Below, one piece after another: positions 21,048 to 32,062 of a DNA stretch of 64,000 nt. The translations under genes and the position numbers were made by a program. This stretch comes from Papaver somniferum (lineage: Eukaryota; Streptophyta; Magnoliopsida; Ranunculales; Papaveraceae), in NCBI RefSeq assembly GCF_003573695.1, contig NC_039359.1:79064783-79128782 (forward strand). The letters run 5' to 3'. Under the pieces are notes generated by a model. It was not told where the DNA came from. It searched no databases and was given only the letters and a program-made list of their open reading frames with translations. How positions within the stretch are numbered: position 1 is the first letter of the stretch; each line of letters opens with the position of its first letter.

Positions 21048-24000
21048 TTATGTCTCATAGCCCTTGCTATTAGAAAGTGGGAGGAACGCTCTGCACGTCA
21101 ACAATAATCCAATTACTTCAATCACATTCAAGATGAAGAAAACCATGTGAACACCTGCATTTTTTCGACAAGCAAATCTCTTATAAAAAGATAATAGAGA
21201 ATCCAACAAACAAATGGCTAGATGATATCAGTGAATTAAGGATGATGAGATTTTAAAACGTCGTATTGACCATTATGTATAGTGGGAATATGGTGGGCAT
21301 GTGCTCTAGCATAATTTATATTCACCACCTATGCCTTATTGAGACACAAGTTTTTACATATGTGATCATTAGATTCAGAATTAGATTCTTCGAATTAGGT
21401 AAAGTGTACCTTGTTCAAATTAGGTAATGACTGACCTGGGAGAAAGGATGCATCCATGCGTTTGAGAGCCCATGAAAATCTGTAAACACAGGAAGCCATC
21501 ACTATGGCATAACAGCATGTAAAATAAGTATCACATGATCACATAGCATTCAATTGTGGAAAAACAGCATGAACAATTCCATTTAAGATGGACACTTACA
21601 TCGCGCCACCTCCGGCTGGACTAAATGCTTTGAATAGAGACATTGAAGTCATTGCAATTCCATTTGCAGCTCCTCTTTGATGTTGAGGCTGCTTGTTTGT
21701 TTTAGTTTGATTTAGGTAAGAGTAATCAAAATTTATCCAATAAACGCCAGCTTTTGTTAAAATATTACTAGAAAACTCAAACAATTTAAGGATAATTGAA
21801 ACAAGAAAAAACCTCCATTTCTCGAAAAGAGTTACTATCACTTTTTCGATTTGGCCTATTTTTAGGCTCAAAAGAAAAACTGATAGTACCAATAAGCTAA
21901 ATTGAAAAAGTGATGGTAACTCTTTTCCAGAAACGGAGGTAGTATAAAAGAGATAAGTAGAAAGACTTACCACGGCGTCGTTTTGAATAATGAATAATCC
22001 AGTGAGAATTGCATTCTGATTGACATGAGATTTTAAAGTTGCAACGACTAGCAGGGGAGGAAACTTAAAATAAGCAAACCAAAATCTGTGTTGGAGTGTG
22101 TTTATACTTACCGAAAACGCATTCTTCAATATAGACACGCAATTTAACACTAAAGAAAGGCTCAAGCCAGAAAGCTTGGCTATAAAGGGATAACTTGTTA
22201 GCAATGGTATCGTCAAAACCTTCAAAAGATAAACGAGTAAAAAGAATTAAGCCGTCAAAACCTTTATTGATCACTCAGATTAAGTCAATTATCAGTATAC
22301 TTTGGCCGTCCACATAGAATAGTTTCTGACCATACCGAGGCAATACGAGTAATCTTCATGTGACCAAAAGTCCTCTCAACCATTGGATATAGAATTTGTT
22401 GGGAGATAATTAGACCACATCCTGTGATTGAAAGTACCAAGCCAACATTCTTAGTCGAAAAGTTCAATCCGCCGAACTTTTTAGGACTAACTGCCCACAA
22501 TGAGAAAATCTGCAGGGATGACAAAATACACTTCGCAAGTTGGTTCTGATATCGTGTTAGTGTACAATGATTGTGCACCAGAATGAATTTGAAGATGAGA
22601 GTGAAAACAAAAGAATATGTGATATTGCTTACCTCTGAATACGCCATGTCATGAAGCGAGAAAACAGAATATACCATGATGGATGACATTAACGGCCAAT
22701 TCTTAAAAGGACTTCTCTTAGAGTCTGATCCTGTTGTACCCGTCTCTAGTAGATTTTCATTTCTATCTTTCGCATCTTGTTCTTCATTTGTTCCACTATG
22801 TGTGTGCAATGTTTCCTAGAACAGTATAAGAAACCGTTAGTTACCAACGGCACCACACAGTAAATTTAGAGGATTGTACTTTCTCATTCTGTAACAATCA
22901 AATCTGAGCAATAGAGTTGTTTGTGAATGTAAGTTGAAGGATCAAAGATTATATACCAGGAGCCACCAACAAACCATAAACGCAAGTCCTGCACAAAATG
23001 ATATACATAGGCAGGGTAGGAAGTATGGAAATCTGCAAAAAAACATATAATTTGAAATGAATAGTTAGAAGAGAAAGATAAAGAGAATAAGAATGTTCAG
23101 TTCATTGAGTTGCTTACCTCGCAAAGAGAGATCCCTTAGGAAAAAGTTTCGGATATTTCTCTGCAGGCTGTAACATAAATTCAATACTCAGAAGTAGACC
23201 AAACTTAAGCCTCTAATTGGAGCACAAATTTATTATTAGAAACCCACAAGCTATCTGATACAGGGACAATTTTACCTTTGCCAGAAACCCCCCCCATGGC
23301 TGGGCCAATGACCAAGCCTACTCCCCATGATGTCGTGATCTGAGAAGAAATTATTGGGTGATGTAGTATCAAGCAAAATAAGCGGCAAAACTCTTATAGA
23401 AAAAATTGAAATGATCAGATACCACATTCCCGTTTAGAAATAGGCAATATAGGTATAACTCTTACAAGTGATAGTCCCACAGCTTGATGTTCAGGTCGGC
23501 AAACTTCGCAAGCATATGCCTGAACAAAAGTCAAATTCTACATATTAAAAATAAGCGGTACTTTCATTGGAATTACCATAGTTCCCAAATATTTCAGGTC
23601 TTTACGTAGCACTACAACTATAGCACATTTTGCAGAGAAAATTACCTTGATGGGGCCAAGTAAACCACAAAGCAATCCTAGGATAAACCTCGTAGAAATT
23701 GCCATCCAAAATTTTGTGCTGAGACCAAATAGAGCATTCATGACTACCCTGACATGGAAAATTACCCAAAGCGTCATGATTGTCATTGAATTGAATTGTA
23801 TTGAAAGCTCGATGATTATCAATATTAATAATACTTACACTGCCAAAGTGCCAATGATAATAACAGGTTTTCGACCATAACGATCAGCTATCATTCCCCA
23901 TAAAATTGAGGTTATAGCTCTTCCAAACATATACGCTGACCCTAAATGAGATAAAAAATAGTGATGTAACAATTACCGCTTTTAGAAAGGCGCATCACCG

Positions 24001-24524
24001 GAATACATAATGATGAACATTAGAAGCAGAAAATATAAGCATACTCACCCACAAATCCTGCGTAAAATCCAATATCTTCTTCCTTTTTGGCGACATGGAA
24101 ATCCTTTATCTACCAAAAATGATTTTTTCTTAGGTTAATGATGCGCATAATTCTACCAACAAAACAAATTTCATAGCAACCATAACAATTGAACAAAATT
24201 CAAAGTGCAAGGCACAAATGCGAATACCATGAAGTATAAGAACGGAAAGAGACATGATATAGGTAGAGCTGAAACACAGAAAAATAAAATAATTAAACAT
24301 GTTACTAATTAATAATGCATTCAAATTACAGAATAAAACATGTTTTGAGATTAAAATGATGATGACTTACAAGAAGCTAGACAAACAACCCAAATAAAGA
24401 ACAATTCTTTAAATGGTACCCCTTTGTGTTTGTCTTTACGCGCATCAACCTTGCAACCTTCACAATTCTCATAATACACCTTATTATTATAAGACACTGT
24501 TTGATTACCACCATTTGTATCCAT
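21048..24524 (-). CDS. ZIFL-type major facilitator transporter (zinc-induced facilitator-like), 16 exons, one frameshift
   Basis: A plant MFS transporter related to Arabidopsis ZIF1/ZIFL1. Family members are proton-coupled carriers, e.g. vacuolar nicotianamine efflux or plasma-membrane/tonoplast potassium-proton exchange. Exons, 5' to 3': 24524-24371, 24268-24228, 24109-24049, 23941-23839, 23748-23646, 23519-23466, 23339-23276, 23167-23118, 23032-22957, 22815-22633, 22509-22336, 22219-22112, 22015-21971, 21688-21600, 21479-21436, 21154-21048. All introns are GT-AG. Start ATG 24524: an in-frame TAG lies four codons upstream. Visible signatures are C-E-G-C at residues 21-24, the MFS loop GMIADRYGRKP at 101-111, a hydrophilic central loop in exon 10, QRGAANGIAM in exon 14 and VHMVFFILNV in exon 16. 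Length is 484 aa once one base is discounted, normal for the family. The single defect is a G8 run in exon 7 that shifts the frame. The start of exon 14 could be three bases earlier. Confidence 0.93.
23288..23295 (-). other. Frameshifting G8 homopolymer in exon 7 of the ZIFL-type gene
   Basis: Exon 7 reads ...GPAMGG then should continue FLAK into exon 8 PAEKYPKLF. That needs seven G residues; eight are present. As written, the frame hits a TAA in exon 8 after about 14 aberrant codons, near residue 203. Everything else in the gene is intact, so an assembly homopolymer error or a very recent null allele are the two explanations. Confidence 0.9.
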
Positions 24525-24648
24525 GAATTGCAGCTATGAACAAGTAAGCAGCAAAGCCACTAGGGTTTTTGAGTGCGCTGCAAAGATTTAAAAACTAACC
24601 TTGTAAAAACCTAATAATTCAATTTGAGGACTTTGAAACACATGGCCA

Positions 24649-24658
24649 TATTATATAC
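24649..24658 (-). promoter_or_regulatory. Candidate TATA box of the ZIFL-type gene
   Basis: On the minus strand TGGTATATAATATGG lies about 125 bp upstream of the ATG, a plausible distance for a TATA box with a leader of roughly 100 nt. Position and motif only. Confidence 0.4.
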
Positions 24659-25439
24659 CAGGGATCCCCAGACTCCTGACAAATGTTGCTACGTATCAGA
24701 ATAAATTTGATTTGTGGCACCAAATAAATAAAACTTTGCACCTACCCTGAGGCCTTCGTAAGCTCGTCAGACTTGAATATTTTTGGTTAAAGCACCAATG
24801 CTGAATAAGATGGGTCTCTCTCACTTGTCCCACGTATGATAAATCGCATCAAAACAGTAACAATGGGAAGATTTGTCTGATAAATTTCCTTAACAAGAGG
24901 AACAAAAATTTGGATTTTGAGCTATAAGATAGGAGAAGCATTTGATTAAGCAAAATATCATGGGAAAAATGTGATGTTAACAGAACAAAAAATAAAAAAT
25001 AAAACAAAAAATTGACACCATTTCGGCTAATGGAATGAGCAAGTACAATGTGATGGAGTGCGTGCCGGTAAACATATTTTGGCCTTTGTCATCTTTTGTT
25101 TGATCGAGTTTGTATTTTTTGCCGTCTTGCGTGTATCTCTTGTGCTGGTGGGCCACTGCTTTTCCATTTTACTGACTAGCATAAACATAGGTGCATCCAT
25201 GATTTTTACATTTTGGTTAAACTATACTACATTAAATCCTGACGAGATTGTGGTATACCCAGATATATCTATTTTATTCATATCCAAACTAGTGTGCTAA
25301 GGGGTGTCTAAAAAATGTTAAAAGACCAAATTGTCCATACTAAAAAACCATGCCGACCAAAACATATTAAAAAAATAAAATCAAATCTTTCTTCTACACT
25401 CCAACTATACATGTGAAATAAAAAAAAAAAAACGAAGAA
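24659..25439. other. Upstream region of the transporter, no gene
   Basis: No supported coding sequence. An 80-aa hydrophobic frame at 25058-25300 has no recognisable content. From about 25300 the sequence is A-rich and leads into the palindrome cluster. Confidence 0.4.
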
Positions 25440-25815
25440 TCAAAACGAACCAAAAATCGGCAGGGTATATTTTGTCGACCTTGCTGATTAAAATATGGCA
25501 GGGTATAAGGTTGAATACCATGCCGACTTTTCATCTCTGAAATTAACAGTTACAGGGTCGGCAAGATATCAATCTCTATACCTTGCCGACTATATTTTAG
25601 TCGACAAGTAATGAAATTAATATCTTTCCGACTAATCATGCATTTGTAATACCTTCTCTCTATGTCAAAAATCCTATAGTCGGCAAGGTATTTTTTTTAT
25701 CGACCTTGCCGACCATAAGTTGTCGGCATGTTCTTCATCCACAGACCTTGCCGGCCGGATATAATCGGCATGTTCTTCATCCGTAGACCTTGCCGACTTT
25801 TCATACTTTCAGAAC
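25440..25815. repeat. Cluster of GTCGGCAAGGT / ACCTTGCCGAC palindromic repeats
   Basis: About ten copies of TCGGCA(A/G)GGT or its complement occur in alternating orientation, forming several potential hairpins of 30-50 bp. An example is GTCGGCAAGATAT at 25558 closing with ATACCTTGCCGAC. Variants read TCGGCATG and CCATGCCGAC. The flanks at about 25300 and 26150 (GGGGTGTCTAAAAAATG; GGAGTATACCAAATGAGAC on the other strand) could be degraded inverted termini of a DNA element, but boundaries are not certain. Confidence 0.75.
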
Positions 25816-26290
25816 TGAAAATGTTGATTCCTTCTATAATTTTGAGTATAAAATCGCCCAGCAGCTCTATAATTCCATATTTATAAGTGTTTGGGTAGTA
25901 CGATTTCATTTTCGTTACAAGTAGAACTCTTTAAAAAAAAAATCTCAAAAATCTACCCACATCCATGAGTTCAATCTAAAATAAAACCTAATTTCAAAAT
26001 TTTAATCAACTAATTAAATTAATTATCCTAATCACATTTATTAGTGTTAATTAACCAAGGGTAGATTAGCCATTTTTGTAAATATGTGGATAAGGGGATT
26101 TGTGTTTTACTTCAAAATGACCTTATTTTGTCTCATTTGGTATACTCCAATTAATTTTGGTATACCCCAATCAAGCCAGGCATTAAACCCTTGTTTGTAC
26201 TTATTTTTTATTTTATTTTATAAGCAACGACCTTCAACAAGGCTAATGATCCCCCTGAACAAAAGGCATCAGCCATATTGGAGGACCAGA

Positions 26291-26773
26291 CTAGTACATA
26301 GTAGAATTTTTTGTTTTAGCCCAAAAGGCAAGTTCATGAGCCACAAAATTACAAGTGCGTGGTTGGAAACTAAACAAACAGGCTACAAGACTAGAAGAAA
26401 AAAACTGAATATCCTTAAAGATAGCATCCGTTCTAGAGTTTCCGTCAAACAAGTCAGCTGAAAATTGGTTGATCAGACTCTGAGCATCATTTTTTATAAT
26501 TAGATGGATAAGCTTTTGCTCCACAGCTTTTTTCAGGGATGCCTAAATAGCTCCGGCTTCAACTTCTTCAGCAGACTCCACTTGAAAAACTATGGAAGCA
26601 CAAAAGGAGGCAGTGTTGGAGAAGTCCCTTATCACAAATCCTGCACCATTGTTTCCTGAAATTTCATCATAAGCAACATCGGTGTTACATTTTATCCAGC
26701 CAGTTGGTGGGGGCATCAATTTGTCACAAACACTAACATGACCCGAAGGGGAAACAATGGCACTAGTTTTCAT
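26291..26773 (-). pseudogene. RNase H domain of the minus-strand LINE
   Basis: The reading starts upstream of 26773. PPTGWIKCNTDVAY carries the first catalytic Asp, NNGAGFVIRDFS follows, and VESAEEVEAGAI the catalytic Glu, then a stop at about 26544. In another segment AVEQKLIHLIIKNDAQSLI and CNFVAHELAFWAK keep the last conserved His/Asp region of plant LINE RNase H. Stop-interrupted, hence dead. Confidence 0.85.
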
Positions 26774-26779
26774 AGTTAA

Positions 26780-27650
26780 TTACATGGCTCTGGCTCTCAT
26801 CAGGACAACAGTATAGTTTTCTTTGATATTTTGAAAGAAAAGGTTATTCCTACTTTGCCATAAAGACCGAAGAATAGCAACGAACAAGCAATGATCTTCA
26901 TCAGGGAGCTTAGAAACAGGATTAACTAACCAAAACAACATCCAATCAATAAAGGATTTACTACTAAAGACCTGAGTGTTGACACATAAGGAAGATAAGA
27001 ACCAAACACGACTAGCAAAAGGACGCAAGACTAGCGCATGCATGATAGATTCAGAAGGATCGTCACATCTAGCACAAACAATAGAGTTCATAGGCATCCT
27101 AGTATGAATGGCAGTTCTGACAGGTAAAGCATTTCTGGCATCTTTCCAAGTGAAAACTTGAATTCTATAAGACACATTACTTTTCCAAATATGCTTCCAA
27201 AGAGCATTACAAGGGGAAGGCCTGAGCCCTCGAAGTCCAAAGTAGGCAGATTTAGAGGTAAATCTACCATTTTTTGAAAGATCCCAAGTCCTCCTGTCAG
27301 GAGTGCAAAAATGGCTTAAGGGAATATCGACAATCTTCTTAGCAGAAGCATCATCAAAGTGGGTATTTAATCTATCAACATCCCAAGATCTAGTAGTGAG
27401 ATTAATGAAATAAGAAACCTTTATAGTAGGATCTGGAGGAACCAAGGGATTACGGACAACAGATCCTAAGGAAGGAATCCATTTGTCACACCAAGGATCA
27501 ATAAATTGACCATCTCCAACTATCCAAGTAATAAAGGGTTTAATGAGTTCTTTAATAGCATGCAGGCATTTCCAGGTCCAAGAACAATTAGCAGGACACT
27601 TAGCATTTAAAAAATCAGTTCTAGGAAAATATCTAGCGAAGCTAACAGGT
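26780..27650 (-). pseudogene. zf-RVT region of the minus-strand LINE ORF2
   Basis: The translation contains WIVGDGQFIDPWCDKWIP, LSHFCTPDRRTWDLSKNGRF and then the zf-RVT sequence LWKHIWKSNVSYRIQVFTWK, ...CARCDDPSESIMHAL..., ending in WQSRNNLFFQN. These are the standard plant LINE elements between reverse transcriptase and RNase H. The frame shifts near 27640. Confidence 0.87.
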
Positions 27651-27917
27651 AATCAGGGTTTTCAATTATCCTCAAGGCATTCCTAGCAAGCATAACAAGA
27701 TTATTGAGTTCAACTTTTCTGAAACCAAGACACCCTTCAAACTTAGGGGAACATAGAATGTCCCAACCCAAAAAATGTAGTTTTCTATCTTTAGGGTCTA
27801 GAGTTTTCCCCCAACAAAATTTACAAAAGTGAAAATACATTTTCCTACAAAGATGTTTGGGAATAAGGAAACTACCCATTTGATAAAGGGGAATGGCCTG
27901 AACAATATGCTTAATTA
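27607..27917 (-). pseudogene. LINE ORF2 segment after the MITE-like insertion
   Basis: It reads HIVQAIPLYQMGSFLIPK, FCWGKTLDPKDRKLHFLGWD, GCLGFRKVELNNLVMLARNA. It resumes exactly where the 28408-side sequence (ARTTLI) stopped, once the inserted element and one TTA are removed (T-L-I-K-H). Confidence 0.85.
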
Positions 27918-28404
27918 GATGACTGCTTCAGCAGTGCTGGGACGACCAAAGTAGGGGGTTATTTTTTGCGACGCAATTTGTAACAGATTTTGTAACAATA
28001 TCTGTAACAGTGATTTTATAACATTTATAAACGTTATACTCGAGTAACACTTATATTGTAACAATTGTGTAACATATTTTTTTAACATTTATGTAACAGT
28101 TTTAGATCTGATGGCTGAATTTTGTTGGCAATCAATGATCAAGATTAAAATTGAAAGTTTAAGTGACAGTTTTTTAACCATTTTCATGTCGTATTATCCA
28201 TCAATTGGGTCGACTTCCATTCATTTTCATCGCTCCTAACCGTAGTCGGGGATGATAACTCTCCGATTGTTGACTGGGTTTCGAGAAAAAACAACCAATA
28301 CCCATTCAATTGAATCGATTAAGAATGTAAAGAAAGCGTTGCAAGCAATGTATTTTTAGGCCCCATAGTGACAATATAGAAGGGACTCCCTTCGGTCATC
28401 CCGA
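27918..28404. mobile_element. Small non-autonomous TIR element inside the LINE
   Basis: It interrupts the LINE frame between the TTA at 27915-27917 and the TTA at 28405-28407. Removing it restores T-L-I-K-H. A 3-bp TTA/TAA duplication is the PIF/Harbinger type. Near the ends are GGGACGACCAAAG and, inverted, GGGATGACCGAAG, but the outermost bases do not match well, so the exact TIR is unclear. The left half carries about nine TGTAAC motifs. No ORF. Confidence 0.65.
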
Positions 28405-28407
28405 TTA

Positions 28408-29473
28408 AGGTGGTTCTAGCAGCTTGGGAAAGAAGCTTGTGAAGCCAAATAGAGATCCTATCATCAACAACCTGGAGAATACCCATGTGAGTTTTGGATT
28501 TTAGAAGCTTTAAAGGATGTAGGAGTACCCAAATATATTTCTCCTAAATCCCTATTACTAATATCAAGGATATTAGAGAGCTGCTGTTTAAGATGTTCTA
28601 GGATTTGTTTACTAAACAGAATACTAGACTTATCATAATTAATTTCTTGGCCAGAAACCAAGTAGTACTTTTGAAGGTACTCTTTGATAGTCTGGAAATC
28701 TTCAATAATAGCTTTAGAAAAGAGTAAGGAATTATAAGCAAAAAGAAGGTGTGTCATGGCAGGAGCATTTTTACACACCTTTATACCTTCAACCAAAACT
28801 TTTCTAGTTAGAACATCTATGTAAGAAGACAGAGCCTCAGACAAAATAATGTAAAGTTAAGGAGACAGAGGGTCTCCTTTTCTTAACCCTCTTTCTGGCT
28901 TAATAAGGCCAGTGTGATACCATTAAGGAGAACATAATAGGAAACAATAGAGATGCACTGATTTATGAGTTTAACCCAGCGCTCAGATAGACCCATTTTC
29001 TTCAGAACATTCTCCAATAAAGACCATCCTAGCCTATCATAGGCCTTAGACATGTCTAGCTTTATGGAAGCAATACCAATAGATTTATCATGATGATTAA
29101 CAACATAGATGGCCTCATTAGCTAGAAGGATGTTATCAGAAATACTCCTTTTAGGAACAAAGGCACTTTGGTTTTGGGAAATTATATTATTCATAAAAGG
29201 CTTTAATCTGTTAGCTAGAGTTTTAGATAAGATCTTGTAAATGAAGTTACAAAGTCTTATAGGTCTATATTGAGAGACCAACTCAGCTAGAGGTACTTTG
29301 GGGATGAGGGTTATGTTGGTATGGTTGAAAGATTTAGCTATGTTTCCAGTTCTGAAGCAAGTTTGGGTCATATCAACCACAGCTTCTCCCACAATATCCC
29401 AATGTTTTTGATAAAAAAAAACAAGTAAAACCATCAGGGCCAGGGGCCTTTTTTCCTCCCATTTGAAAAACAA
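28408..29473 (-). pseudogene. Reverse transcriptase of the minus-strand LINE
   Basis: The canonical plant LINE RT order is present: HTNITLIPKVP, YRPIRLCNFIYKILSK, QSAFVPKRSISDNILLANE, LDMSKAYDRLGWSLLENV, then after a frame break GIKVCKNAPAMTHLLFAYNS. The catalytic FADD box is changed to FAYN near 28740, so the active site is lost independently of the frameshifts. Downstream SGQEINYDKSSILFS and YLGTPTSF are normal. The thumb is interrupted at 28404. Confidence 0.9.
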
Positions 29474-29506
29474 TATTTTTTATTTCCACTACCAAAAAAG
29501 GAGAAT

Positions 29507-30780
29507 TTAGTATGAAATTATCATTCTCAGAAAATTTAACAGGAAGGTCAAGAAGAATCTCATCTTGGAATTGTTGAAGTAATCTACAAAAGATGTACCA
29601 ATACTATTTCTATCAGTTAGAATAGTACCAGCAGCATTCTTAATCCAACTAATAGGATTTGTCTTTCTCCTAAATAAGGTGACTCTATGAAAATATGGTG
29701 AATTTCTATCACCTTCAAAGAGCCAAACCTCTCTGGATTTATCTTTCCAATAAAGTTCCTCCAGATTGTAGAGATATTCCAATCTAGATTTCAGTCTATA
29801 AATGGCCCTACAATCTGTAGGAGAGATGGTTTGAAAATCAACCAATTCCTTTCTAGTGGTAGAAATATTGTTTTGAATATTACCAAAAGAATATTTGTTC
29901 CAATCACGAAGACTTTTCTTAATATTTAAAATTTTATCTTTAAGCTTGTAGGCAGGAGATCCCATAACATTAACATACCAAGAATTATCTATAATGTCTC
30001 TACATGTGGGATCTTCTATCCACATGTCCATGAAGTGAAAAGGCCTAGGCATGCAAATATCATCATAATTAAAACCAATATGCATGGGACAATGATCAGA
30101 AGAATCTCTAGGAAAATTGTTAACACACAATTTAGGGAACAAGGTTTCAGCAGTGGGGTTAATAAGACATCTATCAAGGCGTTCAAGAATAAGATCAGAA
30201 CCTTGTCGCATACTAGACCAAGTAAATATAGGGCCAGAAAACTCAGGATCCTACAAATCAAAAGTATCACAAAAATTTCTGAGATTAAGAAAATCAGAAT
30301 CATCCACTTCTAGACCACCATTTTTATCCTCAGTACTTAAAGAGCATTGAAGTCACCTATAAAAAAGACAGGCTCGTCTATAGGTAAAGGAGGTAACTGA
30401 CATTGACTTTCCCAAAAGGCTTGTCTAAGATTACTATTTGGTTCAGCATATATGAAGTGTAAGTGACATAGCTTAGAGTGGATAATGTCAGTAGTGGTAA
30501 CATAGATGCCCCTTAAACTATAAGATAAAACATTAAGGTGAATTTCCTTTTTCTAGGCCAGAACAAGACCACCACTTCTACCAATACTTGGGACATTAAA
30601 GGTAGAAGGCTAACCAAAATTTTTCAGTCTTCTAGCGGCCAGATCATTATTCATTTTAGTTTCCGAAAAAAAATAATATCAGGGTTAAGATTTCTGCATA
30701 GAAGGCTAAGCTATTTATTAGCCGTCTTCTTTCCCAATCCTATAATATTTCATCCAAGCATATTAACATTATTAACAGGG
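29507..30780 (-). pseudogene. Endonuclease region of the minus-strand LINE ORF2
   Basis: Read across frames, it holds an AP-endonuclease-like domain: a start resembling MLGWNIxGLGK (about 30775), an R-SGGLVL-type segment near 30580, FIGDFNAL near 30350, and SSDHCPMHIGFNYDD near 30090. The linker to RT follows (WKDKSREVWLFEGDRNSPYF, RKTNPISWIKN, LTDRNSIGTSFVDYF). Frame changes around 30200-30350 and several stops disable it. Confidence 0.82.
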
Positions 30781-31067
30781 AAATGGTTGGTATTTGAAGT
30801 AACATTAACGGGATCAATGATATGGAGAGAGATATTAGATTTTACCTGATTGGTGGAAGCGGAACCACCTTCAAAAGTAGAATTTTTAGAACCATCCATT
30901 TGATTAGTCTCCTGGGTAGAACCAAGATTCAGAGAAGCAGCCTCATGAATTGCGGACATCATCGTTGCTTGGAGTAGCATAAGCACGTACATTATAACTA
31001 CCATATGGGTTAACCAGAGAATGGGTGTTGAGAGAACAATTAGAAAGATCAAAAACATGGAGATCTC

Positions 31068-31808
31068 CTAATTTGGTAATGGAGGGGGACAAAGTTTTGA
31101 GTAATCAGGTTCAGATGTATCAAATTGATTTGGGATGACCACAATACTAGCTAGAGTAGAATTACTAGCTCTGGTACGTTTTCTCAGATCAACTCTTGGG
31201 TTTATCTTCCTTTTAAGATTAGACATGGCATCATGCTCAACAGCAACATTTATGCTATCTTCTCTAGTTATGGCAGGTTGATTTGTCGGAACAACAACCA
31301 TTTTGAATCTTCTAGAAGAGTTGGTTGTTCGAATCGGGACCCGATTCAACGATTCATAGGGAGTGATTGAAGTTTTGACTGTGACATTCTGTGTAGTAAC
31401 TTTCTCGAAAATAACTGGAAGGCCGTTGTTCATGTGAGAGGAGATTTGCTGGATTGGCCCGACATCGAAGATTTTTACCGCAGTAGATCGATTAACAAAA
31501 GGACCCATCTGGAGATTATTAGCTAAACCTTCTTGAACAACATTTTCTGTGCCTTGAGCTAAATCTTTAGCTTTTCCTTTAGAGATATCATGATCATTAA
31601 GCATCTCAATTTGAGTTTCTTGTACAACTTCAGCTGGAGACATGATGGTATCTTGAATTACCAGATTGGTAGTAGGTAGAAGATGTTGAATCTCAGGTTT
31701 TTTTGGCATCATTAATTTTGAAACAGATGGGAGAACATATTTGGATCTTGAAGTAGCTGATTCTTGAATGAGATTCTGTTTAGATTTCCAAGCTGGAAAG
31801 TTAGCATT
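31068..31808 (-). pseudogene. ORF1 C-terminal part of the minus-strand LINE
   Basis: This open frame of about 245 residues has no zinc knuckle. It is polar and Ser/Thr/Asn-rich and ends with a basic stretch (NLKRKINPRVDLRKRTRAS) and LCPPPLPN. The position immediately upstream of the endonuclease and the low-complexity, basic composition fit the C-terminal tail of plant LINE ORF1. The N-terminal half (DUF4283/CCHC) is missing because the element stops at 31808. Confidence 0.6.
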
Positions 31809-32062
31809 GAAAAGACGAGGGTACCCCAATACACCACAATCTTTTATTTTGATCACAACCTATACAAGACCCACTGTGTACAAACCTCTTGGAGATACAA
31901 TCACTCAAGGAATATTTCAAGACAGTGTCCACTTGATATAGGGTTAGTCCGAACTGGCCTAACTCGTGAATTAAATATCAAAGGCAAGTGGAGAAAACCA
32001 ATACACTTTTTGTGATAGTCTATGGATATGGAATCGAGAAAATACAACAACAAAGTGATCAC

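Larger units (their letters stand above)
26201..31808 (-). mobile_element. Degenerate L1-type LINE, minus strand
   Basis: From 3' to 5' in window coordinates the order is: A-rich tail (26201-26225), RNase H, zf-RVT, reverse transcriptase, endonuclease, and the C-terminal half of ORF1. The 5' end at 31808 coincides with the end of Copia LTR B1, and no target duplication was seen, so the 5' limit may be a later junction. The many frameshifts and stops mean it is inactive. A small TIR element interrupts it at 27918-28404. Confidence 0.85.

Noticed and set aside
25440..25815. CRISPR-like array
   Set aside because: Repeats alternate orientation, spacers are irregular, and the genome is eukaryotic. 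It is a palindrome cluster.
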